Assembly (NCBI GenBank): GCA_030847615.1
Contig: JAUMIR010000004.1
Location: 273,815,501-273,879,500 of the forward strand
DNA: 64,000 nucleotides
Reading direction: 5' to 3'
From: Gambelia wislizenii
Taxonomy: Eukaryota; Chordata; Lepidosauria; Squamata; Crotaphytidae
Positions 23,465 through 32,405 of the stretch are shown in pieces. Below the pieces are notes generated by a model. It had not been told where the DNA came from. It did no database searches and saw only the letters and a list, made by a program, of their open reading frames with translations. The translations under genes and the position numbers were made by a program. Each line of letters begins with the position of its first letter. The stretch's first letter is position 1.

Positions 23465-24540
23465 TTATTCAGTATCTTCACCTTCTAGTTCCTCAGTCTC
23501 CAAGTCCGATTGTATATATTCAATAATTTCATTTCTTTCTGTGTCCTCTGATTCTCCTCCAGTTGCACCTAGTATCTCATCTTCCTCCTCGTCTCCTTCA
23601 ACTACTTCTTTCTCATCATCTTCCGCTCCACTGTCTGCTTCTATTTCTTTTCCTGTCTCTGTTTCACTTCTCATCTTTTCTATTTCATCTTCTTGCAGTT
23701 CTGCCCTCTGGTTCCTTCTTGGATTCCTTCTCTTTCCCTCTAAATCTTCCTCTGAAGATTTTTGTGTTTTCGCATTTAATTCATCTTCATGAGGTTCTAA
23801 ATCTTTTTAAAACTTTGTCAGGAAGTCTTTCACTTTTTAAATCGAGTTTAATCTATATTTCTTCTGATTGTACGTGAAGGATATCCCTTCAACCTTCTCC
23901 CACCTATATCGGACACCTTTCCTGGTTAGTTTTGATACAATAAATTGGTAGTCTTTCCTCTTCTTAAGAATTTGACCTGGAATGTCTTTGTAAATTGCAA
24001 TCCCACATTCCTCAATTACTAACCTTTTCTGAAAATTCTTCTGTAGGACCAGAGCTTTTATTCTCCCTCTAGTAAAATATACAACAATATCTCGTGGTAA
24101 TCTTCTCTGTGTCGCTATTTTTGAGTTAATTCTGAACATCCTGTCTACCTCAAATTCCATATTTTGTATGGGAATTTCTATATATTCCGCCAATCTTGGG
24201 ATTATTCTTTCATATAGATCCTCATTTTCTATTTCTACTAATCCTCTCAGTTTGTGACAGTTTTCTCTTAATTTTCCTTGTAATTCCAGATCTTGGTCTT
24301 CTAATTTTTGTTGTCTCCAATTTAAGTTCTCCGTTGATTCCTCTAGCCTCTTCATTTTAGTTTGAAGTTCTTCTACTTTCCCCATCAAAGCCTCCATCTC
24401 AGTAGTGATTTTTTCCCAAAGTCATCAAGTTCTTTCTTAATATCTCCCCTCGTTTCTTTCATTTCCAATACAACCTCCTCTCTCAGTTTCTTGAATTCTT
24501 TTCTAAATTCTTGAAATAGCAGTTGTTGCCGTTCAGGCAT
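23465..24540 (-). pseudogene. L1 ORF1 (RNA-binding chaperone), broken
   Basis: I place the start at MPERQQLLFQEF (24540), about 48 codons upstream of the longest intact piece. The N-terminal third is a charged, heptad-like coiled coil. The frame shifts where GGG is followed by six A instead of the expected seven (about 24410). The middle is the L1 Transposase_22 region: RDIVVYFTRGRIKALVL, IYKDIPGQILKKRKDY and GVRYRWEKVEGISF. Two in-frame TAA codons follow (23837-23839 and about 23804). The same frame then continues into a strikingly acidic tail rich in E, D and S. The tail is typical of reptile L1s but absent in the human protein. ORF1p normally trimerises and coats L1 RNA. Confidence 0.88.
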
Positions 24541-26220
24541 TTCTGTTGATTGTCTCTCGTTGTGATGGTTTGTGTTTGTGGTTGTTTCCTCAGGGGCATT
24601 TTTTTCTTTAGTGTTTATTTATATATTTATTTTTGTTATTGTTATTTTTTCCTCTTTACCTTTTAATGTTATTGTCATTGTTTATATTATTTTTATCTGC
24701 GATTAAGTCAATACCTTCTCAAAAAATGTCTGTGTGTATATGTATATATAAATTAAATCTATATAATGTCATATAATGTGTATATATCTGACTTAATTTA
24801 TCTTTATGTCTAATCAGTTTATGCCTTCATCTAGACCATTCAACAAATTTTTTAACATAAATTCAACCATCATATTATGAAGCATATAATGAACTGCAAC
24901 CTTTCAACTGTTCAAATTATTCAATGACCCAATGTCAACAATATAATAATGTAGTGATATACAAGCCTATAAATCAATATATAAAAAATAGCTCAAGCAA
25001 AAACAAGAGAGAGAAAAAATAGTTATATTGTATCTAAATGTCCTTATATTCCTTTGATTTATCTCCCTTGAGATCACTTAACTTTCAGCCTCCAATCTTC
25101 TGTCCGTTTTCTTAAATAGATTCACTGGGATTTGACATCAGTTATATGTCCTTGTGATAGAAGTTTTAATTCTTCAATCGGTTTTATCCTCTGTGTAAAA
25201 TTTACTACTCTTCCAAACAAAAACTCTTAAATTGGTTCAAACTTAAATCATATCAAATTTAAGGCTTTCTAACCTCTTCTAAGCGTTCTTAGTCTTTTTA
25301 ACCTCACAGATAAATTCAAGAAGTAATTTAGCTGTTTGAGTTCCGTTTAACATACACAGGTTTTCCTTCCTCCTAATTTCTCCAACGGCTCCTCCCAACC
25401 CTTTGGTTGTTCCGTAAGTTTAACAGTACAGCCTCTTTCTCTGCGTTTTTATTTTTCCACTGGAAGGGGGGGGATTCACCACCTGTGCTTTCGGTCTTTC
25501 TAAGATTCGGCAATGAGCAATCTCAATCCGCGTCAAACAGTCACAAACTATTTTTAGCACTCTTCCTCTTTTTCTTCACTACCTCTTTACTCTGTGATAT
25601 GACTTTCACTCAAAGCTTTTCTATCTGCCTTTTTTTCTCTACAGTTACTCTCCTCCTGAGTTGTTCACCTCTCCTCTCCTCTCCTCTTTCTCTCCTATTC
25701 GGTCTATCTTTTCCTGTTCCGTTTGTCTTTCACCCTCTCCTATCTTCTCTCCATCCAGACTCTCCTGACTTTCCGTCTTCTACCTTATCCCTTCATCTCC
25801 CCTCCATCTTCTGTCTCCTCTTGTTGTCTTATAACTTCAGTGCAGAAGATTTTTTGAGGACGCCAAACTTACTGCGAGTACTGCCTATGTATTCTTGCTT
25901 CACGATCCTCTGGGTCGGTGAGAACGCTAGTCCCTCACAGAAACCTAGGAGGGATGCTGGGTGAGAGTGTTGTAGGCTCTGGCCTTCCCTCAGCGTCGCT
26001 AGCTCTCCCTCCATGCCGCCTAAGACGACATTGGGAAAAGGAGACCCTGCACTGGGTGTTCCAAGACCCAGACGAGCCCACTCCGATACCTCTTTCACAG
26101 GTATTCCTGACTTTGAAAAAAGCAGTCAGTCCCACTCACACAGCGAGCGCAGAGCATGAGTCAAAGCCACGGAGCTCGTGCCTCCTGTGTCCTTCCACGC
26201 CCTCGTCTCCGACCGGAAGC
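24541..26220 (-). promoter_or_regulatory. L1 5' UTR
   Basis: About 1.7 kb lies between the element's 5' end and ORF1. The first 370 bases (25850-26220) are GC-rich with several CpGs, as expected of a LINE internal promoter. The next 300 (25540-25850) are strongly purine-rich on the sense strand (pyrimidine-rich on the plus strand), and the rest is AT-rich. No clear tandem monomers were seen. The plus-strand open frame across the pyrimidine-rich part is low-complexity and not a gene. Confidence 0.75.
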
Positions 26221-26236
26221 CTTAGATATTGCATTA
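26221..26236. repeat. L1 target-site duplication, right copy
   Basis: Identical to the 16-mer CTTAGATATTGCATTA at 19182-19197. Confidence 0.9.
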
Positions 26237-26359
26237 ATGTTACTGCATGTTCTACGATTCTGTAATTCTATGTTCCCATATAGTTTAGGAACAGAAGCCT
26301 CCAAGACTCTGTTTAAGGAGATTGTCTTTCATGGCATATTATACAAAAACACATTAAAA

Positions 26360-26683
26360 TAGGGATGGGCAATTGCCATATTGCCCCCCTGGGGGGGAAC
26401 ACCCTATACCACACACACACACACACACACACACACAACACTCTATTTTTAATGTCAGTTTTTGGTTTAAGTTTGGTTTAAATGTTGCCATGTCCCAAAA
26501 GACTTTTTCAATAAGCCTTTAGGCCCAGAAAGGGTTTTTAACCCAGGGAGTGAAACAGAACCTAACACAGCATGAGAGGCCTAAAACATCTGGCAGAATA
26601 GGGAGTGTTGGACGCATTTTAAGCTAAAAAAGTCTTACCATGGCCTGAGGGGCTGCCTGCACCCTACACTTTCCCTACCCCTG
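26360..26683. mobile_element. hAT-like MITE, degraded
   Basis: The ends TAGGGATGGGCAATTG and, on the other strand, CAGGGGTAGGGAAAG resemble the termini of the hAT MITE at 45647-46013. The presumed 8-bp duplications no longer match well (4 of 8). It contains a (CA)n run at 26405-26437. Non-coding. Confidence 0.4.
26405..26437. repeat. (CA)n microsatellite
   Basis: About 16 dinucleotide units inside the hAT-like element. Confidence 0.85.
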
Positions 26684-26710
26684 TACTAAGGTATCTCTGT
26701 AGTTGTCTTA

Positions 26711-26908
26711 ATGATCAAAATAATTGTCATAGAATTTGCTTGGAATCCTTCCTGTCCTAATGTCATTCTGCATCAGATTACAGTTCTCAGAAGGAGGGGG
26801 ACCAAATCCACCGTAAACTCTGCCACGAAAGCCTTCATGGCTTTTCCTGTATTTTTGAAAAAGCTCCATAGAGAATGCACATTTCCGCTCATTTGGACAA
26901 TCGGATTC
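26711..26908 (-). other. Short open segment with protein-like composition, unrecognised
   Basis: On the minus strand an uninterrupted frame of about 65 codons follows the Penelope 3' end. It contains a cysteine cluster (ECESDCPNERKC) and a glycine/proline-rich block (GFRGRVYGGFGPPPSENC), then a stop soon after FYDNYFDH. I do not recognise it. It could be chance, a piece of an unknown transposon protein, or a cellular exon fragment. No clear splice acceptor, start or upstream coding sequence supports a gene, and the frame upstream is transposon DNA. Confidence 0.2.
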
Positions 26909-27500
26909 ACATTCAGTGTGAAGTTGAAGGCTTTCACAGCTGGCATCCATAGGTTTTTTGTGGATTTTTTTCGAGCTGTGAGGCCGTGTTCTGGAAGAGA
27001 TTATTCCTGATGTTTCGCCTCCATCTGTGGCTGGCATCTTCAGAGAATGGTTGGTTAGGGGTGTGTGGGGTTTATTATACTGTGAGTCCCTGTCAGAGAG
27101 AATATGTAAATTTGTGTGTTTAAATGGCTACTTCCTAGTGTGGGAGGATATGCAAGGAGGATTAGTGTCTGTTTGGATAATGGTCCATTGTCTGCTGGAA
27201 ATCCTCTTGTCCCTGGGTGAAGTGCATTTGCATGTGTTGAGTTTTGATTTTGGTGTTTTTCAGGACTGGTAGCCAAACTTTGTTTACTTTCAACATTTCT
27301 TCTTTCCTGTTGAAGTTGTCCAAGTGTTTGTGGATTTCAATAGCTTCTCTGTGCATTCTGACATGATAGTTGTTGGCCTGGTCCAGAATGTTGGTGTTTT
27401 TAAATAACATTTTGTGTCCAGGTTGGTTTATAATGTGTTCTGCTACTGCTGATTTTTCTGGCTGGCCCAGTCTGCAGTATCTCTCCTATCTTTCGCAGTC
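26909..27500 (-). mobile_element. Penelope-like element, GIY-YIG C-terminus and 3' UTR
   Basis: Minus strand. From about 27500 it reads QPEKSAVAEHIINQPGHKM, then NTNILDQANNYHVR, HREAIEIHKHLDNFNRKEE and VWLPVLKNT, which is the end of the PLE GIY-YIG endonuclease. The 3' UTR follows with the GGTTCACAGTATAATAA-like and GATGCCAGCCACAGATGG stretches. It ends in GGATGCCAGCTGTGAAAGCC near 26920. This is the longest GIY-YIG reading of this PLE family in the window. The reverse transcriptase part is missing. Confidence 0.82.
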
Positions 27501-28985
27501 ATTCACATTTGCGATAAATGTAGAAGTGGAAGCTGATTTGGACACGGATAGGAGGCAGAGCTTGGCCTGGGATTGCCATCTTGGATTTTCGCTTTAGCAA
27601 ACAAGCAATCATGTGATGAAACAGCATTCTTCTTTTCTTTTTAAAATTTCTTTAGGTGGAATATTCAACTTTTGCACCTTAGATATGCCTTTTTTAAAAT
27701 ACTGTTTGGTGGTGCTAACTACCAACAATAAAAGCATGAGTAATTCACTCATGCCTGCCATCTTGATTTGCAGGCATGCCCATTGGGACAGGAAAAGTGA
27801 ATAGCTTCATATGCCTGCAGTTTTGCCAGATAACCATTAAAACAAATAGAAGCTGTTTCAAATTTGCATTAGTGTGCATCAATCCACATCCCCCCCCCTC
27901 ATATAGACAGGCCCTTTGTTTTGTTGTGATGGTTGCTCTAACTTGTTACTATACGTGCCCTTTCAAAACCTCTTCTCTTCAAGGAATTAAACTGGTCAGC
28001 AAGGAATCCAATCCTATAACCTCCACAGATTCCATGACATCACAGACATGAATATCTGTATATCAACATCCATCTCTCAGTTGTGCTATTGTGAAGGTTA
28101 TTGTTCTGGTTCGGTTCTTTTATTTATTTGTATTTATTTTGTGTGGCTCTTTGCAGACATTGTTGTTTGCCTATATCCAGTGCTATCTCTTTTATACTTT
28201 TTGTATTATCAGCCATTTCTTTATTGATTATTTATTGGCTTCACTACCTTTCCATTAATTACCACTTCAAGTCTTGTTTCAGCTGTACTAATTGGTTTGT
28301 CATACCTTGCAAAAGGTTGACAGTGTCACTCTCATTACTTTCTTTGTGTGCAGATATGGTAGTCATGCTACCAGCTCCCTTTTGCCATAGCAGGTTTGCT
28401 TCTTGTGTTATTGCTTTGTTTCAGAAGATGAAGAAAATAATCCATAGGATCTTTAACTCTTGTCTCCAGTTCCTTGAGCCATCCATCTCCTTCTGCCATT
28501 GGTTTTTCACTGCCTGTTGCAATCATGTTTGCATTGTTAGAGGCTTTTCAGGCATCTAGGCATGGCATTATGTGATCGGAAACCTGCCATTATCTGGTTT
28601 AGCTCTGCCTGGCCTGTGTTTTCTATAAACAGTAGCCAACAGTTTGGGTAGGGGCAGAAAAATGCTCAGCATTCTGAATCCAGGAAAAAAGGTTAATTTA
28701 AGTAGCCACTACAGAGGAGGAGGAGAAAGAAATTAGACATGTGGCCAACAGCTGGATATTAGTGTTAATGCCTTACTTCAAATTTAATGCCTTATTTCAT
28801 TTGACAGTCTAAAGATACTACATTAGGAAAAGTGAAGAAAGGTGTCTTGTCAAAAGAATAATCCAGTAATTAATACAACACATTACTCAAAGCCATAGAT
28901 TTATATTATAAAGCAAACATTGTTAAATGCAACTTTAAACTATACAAAACAATAGTGTGAAAGTAATATACAATGATGATGATGC
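27501..28985. other. Non-coding, nothing named
   Basis: A plus-strand open frame of 152 codons at 28101-28559 is rich in F, L, C and S with no motif, and I treat it as chance. No element termini were recognised. Confidence 0.45.
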
Positions 28986-28996
28986 TTTATAGAACT

Positions 28997-29412
28997 TTGT
29001 CCTTCGAGCCTGTGCAATGGATTTTTCTGGTGGAGCGCAGCGTGCACAGAACTGGCCTCACCCTTTAAACCAGAGATTCATCTGCCGTGGCCTTGCAAGC
29101 ATGGACGTGGCAGTGAGGTCCTCGGGCCGTAGGTTTGATTAGAGTTTCCTTCTCTTAGATGGTTGACCTTACAGGGTTGGACGAGCACCATCTGCCCGGG
29201 TTTGGGATTGGAGTTTTCCTTCTCCTAGGACGGTTGCCACAAGGCTGGAGAGCCCATCCTGTCCTTTGACGCTCTTTGTCAGACCCTTCGGTTTTGACCT
29301 GTCTGGCATGGGAGACCCTACCAGTGGCTATTATGCCACCGCCAGCATAGCTCAAAACATCATTAGGGTACGCAAGCCTCTCTCCCACGACAAGGGGGCG
29401 TCAATGGAGAGG
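28997..29412 (-). mobile_element. 416-bp retro-insertion with 11-bp target duplication
   Basis: Flanked by TTTATAGAACT at 28986-28996 and 29413-29423. It is CpG-richer than the surroundings. On the minus strand it begins with a 23-base terminus (CTCTCCATTGACGCCCCCTT...) identical to the 5' terminus of the LINE copy at 50991-51765. Then comes GTGGGAGAGAGG and a GGTAGGGTCTCCCATGCC region, which I associate, from memory only, with the 5' UTR of a vertebrate non-LTR element. It has no poly-A tail and no LINE 3' end. It may be the 5' part of a LINE inserted by an unusual route, or a non-autonomous derivative. No long ORF. Confidence 0.6.
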
Positions 29413-29424
29413 TTTATAGAACTA

Positions 29425-29654
29425 TAGTTGTCTTTTCATATTTGCTGGGGTTTGGTTCCAGGACTCCCTGTGGATACCAAAATCTGTGAATAATTAAGTC
29501 CCATTATATGCATTGGCATAGCAAAATGGTGTCCCTTATATAAGATGGCAAAATCAAGGTTTGCTTTTTGGATTATTATTTTTTAAAGAATATTTTCAAG
29601 TTGTGAATACTTCAATCCATGGACACCAGCTCCATGGATATGGAGAGACAACTG
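29425..29654. mobile_element. pogo/Tigger-like MITE (family A)
   Basis: TA-flanked, with ends TAGTTGTCTTTTCATATTTG and GATATGGAGAGACAACTG. The interior phrase AAGATGGCAAAATCAAGG and the TTTTTTAAAGAATATT block are shared with the copies at 49968-50196 and, inverted, at 59624-59854. It abuts the right target duplication of the preceding element. Non-coding. Confidence 0.82.
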
Positions 29655-29888
29655 TATATGCAGAGATGATTTCTCAAATTATATATATTTTAGCACAGCA
29701 ATAGCAATAACAATGTCTACCTTTGCACCACTTCCCCCCTCTGGTAGCCATTAAATTAATTCAAAGTATTCACTGATGCAAATTCCAATTATGCCTATCC
29801 ATTTTTTCATAGCCTCCCAGTACAATCTGATATATAAAAACCTCTCTTCTATTTTAAATAGTGTAATTTTTTAAAAAAATAAATGCAT

Positions 29889-30055
29889 GGTGCAATGGTT
29901 TGAATGTTGGATTAGGACTCTGGGAGACCAAAGTCACACTAACTAGGTCATAGAAAAGGCAAACCTCCTCTGAGTAAACCTTGCCAAAACAAAACCTATC
30001 ATAGGGTCACCACAAGCTGGCGTCAACTTGCAGGCATCTAACAACAACAAATTTT
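29889..30055 (+). mobile_element. tRNA-derived SINE, degraded, with BovB-like tail
   Basis: The head GGTGCAATGGTTTGAATGTTGGA resembles a tRNA A-box region. The B-box part is deleted or eroded. The 3' part (CATAGGGTCACCACAAGCTGG, then CAACTTGCAGGCA) ends in (AAC)n, matching the 3' terminus of the BovB copy near 57.07 kb. It is not a tRNA gene. Confidence 0.7.
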
Positions 30056-30268
30056 AAAAATATTAAAATATTTCAAAACAGCAAATATTTTAAGTATAAG
30101 TATTATAAAATATTTTAAACTTATTTTAAACCAGACACATATGTATATGTACAATATTGCAAAATTGTTTGCCTCTTATCGCAAAACAGTATATCAAAGT
30201 TTATGGCAGCAGTCTGACACAGCAGTCCTATCTGGCATTGATGGGGGAGATCCATTACAGAGTCACTA

Positions 30269-30493
30269 CAGGTTGACTCCTATATCTGCGGGGGATGTGT
30301 TTCAAGACCCTCCTGGGATACCAGAAACCATGGACAATAGGGAACCCTATTATTTTCAATGAGACGAAATGCCAGAAGTTGACCACAGAATTGCATTGGA
30401 GGACCTACAAATGCCTAGAGAGAACATGTTTTTTTCAAGATGTGGATAAGTGAAATTTTGGGTACCAAATCCACGGATACAGGGGTCAAACTG
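30269..30493. mobile_element. pogo/Tigger-like MITE (family B)
   Basis: TA-flanked, with ends CAGGTTGACTCCTATATCTG and GGATACAGGGGTCAAACTG. Same family as the outer element at 59454-59910. Non-coding. Confidence 0.8.
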
Positions 30494-30495
30494 TA

Positions 30496-31031
30496 TTACA
30501 TCCAGCAATCAAGGTGAGGGGGTGGTGTGGGTCTCCTCCTTTTCCTCTCATCACAGTCAGTGGGAAGGAACTCAACAGGCCAGCTTCAGGGTTTTGGGAA
30601 GGGGCTGTTCAGGGAACAAGTGGGCATAGGAATGTTTGTGCACATGTTCCATCCCTGGCTCCACTGCAACTGATGGAACAGCAACACCAGAAGATCTTTC
30701 TTCCCCATGGCAGTTACACCTCCAGCAACAAACCTTTAGCATCCTATAACCTCCCAGCCAGTTGTCCTCTAAGCAAGCACAGGATGGCTCCCTAAAGAAA
30801 TGCTGTTTCAAAATAATCTGAAAGTCAATTGAGGAGAGAACAGAAATTAAAGGACAACTAAAGCCTCCCAAATTGCTTTGTATCAACTAGTAATACGTTT
30901 TATTAGGTTTTCCAGTAACATCTTTAATTGATCTATGAGAAGGAAAAAGGACATTTTTTCTTATTAACAAGATGAGATATGAAAAAGGGGAAAGAAGGGC
31001 ATTGATCACAGAAACTGCATTCCTTAACAAC
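30496..31031. other. Non-coding, nothing named
   Basis: No recognised element or gene. Confidence 0.45.
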
Positions 31032-32036
31032 AAATGTGGGCTAGACAAGTTAACTGTTCAACGGATTTGTAATTGGTTGACCGGCCAAACCCAAAGGTTG
31101 CTCAGAAATGGCTCCTCTTCGTCTTGGAAAGATGTGACCAGTGGGGCGCCACAGGGTTCTGTCCTAGGTCCAGTACTATTCAGCATCTTTATCAATGACT
31201 TGGATGAGGGAATTAGGGGCATACTTATCAAATTTGCAGATGACACCAAATTAGGAGGAGTAGCTAATACCCTAGAGGACAGGACCAAAATTCAGAATGT
31301 CCTGGATAGACTGGAAAGCTGGGCCAAAGCTAACAAAATGAAATTCAATACAGAGAAATGTAAAGTACTGCACTTAGGGCGGAAAAATGAAATGCATAGA
31401 TATAGGATGGGAGAGACCTGGCTGAATGAGACTATTTGCGAAAGGGATCTAGGAGTCCTAGTAGACCACAAGTTGAACATGAGTCAACAGTGTGATGCGG
31501 CAGCTAAAAATGCCAATGCGATTTTGGGCTGTATCAATAGAAGTATAGTGTCTAGATCAAGGGAAGTAATAGTGCTACTCTATTCTGCCTTGGTCAGACC
31601 TCACTTAGAATACTGTGTCCGGTTCTGGGCACCACAATTCAAAAAGGATATTGACAAATTGGAGCATGTCCAGAGAAGGGCAACTAAAATGGTGAAAGGT
31701 CTGGAAACCATGCCTTATGAGGAGAGACTTAGGGAGCTGGGTATGTTTAGCCTGGAAAAAAGATGGTTAAGAGGCGATATGATAGCCCTGTTTAAGTATT
31801 TGAAGGGATGTCACGCTGAGGATGGAGCAGGCTTGATTTCTGCTGCTCCAGAGACTGGAACACGGAGCAATGGATGCAAGCTCCAGGAACAGAGATTCCA
31901 CCTCAACATTAGGAGGAACTTTTTGACAATAAGAGCTGTTTGGCAGTGGAACACACTCCCTCGGAGCGTGGCGGGGTCTCCTTCCTTGGAGGTCTTTAAA
32001 CAGAGGCTGGATTGCCATCTGTCGGGGATGCTTTAA
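31032..32036 (+). pseudogene. CR1 ORF2 C-terminal half (reverse transcriptase), 5'-truncated
   Basis: About 335 codons without a stop. Visible are [20 protein letters not shown], the catalytic box [10 protein letters not shown] (both aspartates kept), [35 protein letters not shown] and the C-terminal FKQRLDCHLSGML. The N-terminal endonuclease and the first reverse transcriptase blocks are lost, so it cannot retrotranspose. The open frame shows that insertion was fairly recent. Any translation would need an external start. Confidence 0.9.
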
Positions 32037-32116
32037 TCAAGATTTCCTGCGTGTCAGGGGGTTGGACTGGATGCCCCTCGTGGTCTCTTTCAACTCTACA
32101 ATTCTATGATTCTGTG
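31032..32116 (+). mobile_element. CR1 LINE, 3' half with intact reading frame
   Basis: 5'-truncated CR1. The frame stays open from the truncation point to the natural stop at 32036 and covers the second half of the reverse transcriptase and the C-terminus. The 3' UTR follows with GGTTGGACTGGATGCCCC and the terminal ATTCTATGATTCTGTG repeat unit. It starts inside the sequence for GLDKLTVQRICNWLTG. Confidence 0.92.
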
Positions 32117-32136
32117 TTGATTAAACTGTTGTAATC

Positions 32137-32405
32137 TGGTGGCGCTGTGGTTTAATGCCAGTACTGCAAAGTCACCACGTTGCAAGTTCGTTTCCAGCGG
32201 GCTCCAAGGTTCACTCAGCCTTCTATCCTTTCGTAGGTCGGTAAAACAAGTAACTGGCTTGTGGGGGCAATTAGCTAACACACATTGGAAACTGTTTAAT
32301 GCAGTGCAGATGTGTAAATAGCTATTGCTTAAAACAATTTGTAAGCTGCTTTGATAGCCTTTGTGGCTGAAGAGTGGGGTATAAATGCCTATATAAAAAA
32401 ATAAA
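32137..32405 (+). mobile_element. tRNA-derived SINE with L2-like tail
   Basis: The head GTGGCGCTGTGGTTTAATGCC resembles a tRNA A box, and GCAAGTTCGTTTCC (32182-32195) is a B-box-like element with the expected spacing. The body (GGCAATTAGCTAACACACATT) matches the minus-strand copy at 60562-60788. It ends with GAGTGGGGTATAAATGCC and an A-rich tail, like L2-mobilised SINEs. It inserted directly after the CR1 terminus. Confidence 0.8.

Larger units (their letters stand above)
19198..26220 (-). mobile_element. Full-length L1 LINE, recently inactivated
   Basis: Minus-strand element of about 7.0 kb. In its own orientation it has a 5' UTR of about 1.7 kb, an ORF1 of about 360 codons, an ORF2 of about 1,260 codons, a 3' UTR, and a short AT-rich tail of ATA/TAA units instead of a poly-A tract. 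A perfect 16-bp duplication (CTTAGATATTGCATTA) flanks it, so the 5' end appears complete. The order and motifs (coiled coil plus nucleic-acid-binding ORF1; AP endonuclease, reverse transcriptase and C-terminal Cys/His ORF2) are those of L1. Lesions are few for the length: ORF1 has one frameshift and two stops, and ORF2 has three stops and about three frameshifts. A 168-bp foreign block sits in the 3' UTR. It is a young but non-autonomous copy. Confidence 0.93.

Noticed and set aside
23563..23877. Ser/Leu-rich plus-strand frames opposite L1 ORF1
   Set aside because: Antisense shadow of the acidic ORF1 tail.
25407..25964. Plus-strand open frame of 185 codons
   Set aside because: It is the antisense of the pyrimidine-rich L1 5' UTR and is low complexity.
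28101..28559. Plus-strand open frame of 152 codons
   Set aside because: Composition is dominated by F, L, S and C from T-rich DNA, no domain or motif is visible, and there is no supporting splice or promoter context.
30972..32036. Reverse transcriptase gene as a host or retron-like gene
   Set aside because: Motifs, 3' UTR and terminal repeats are those of CR1, and sibling copies are present in the window.
32137..32405. Possible tRNA gene from A-box/B-box-like motifs
   Set aside because: No cloverleaf with paired acceptor stem is evident. The body and tail match a SINE with a second copy at 60562-60788.
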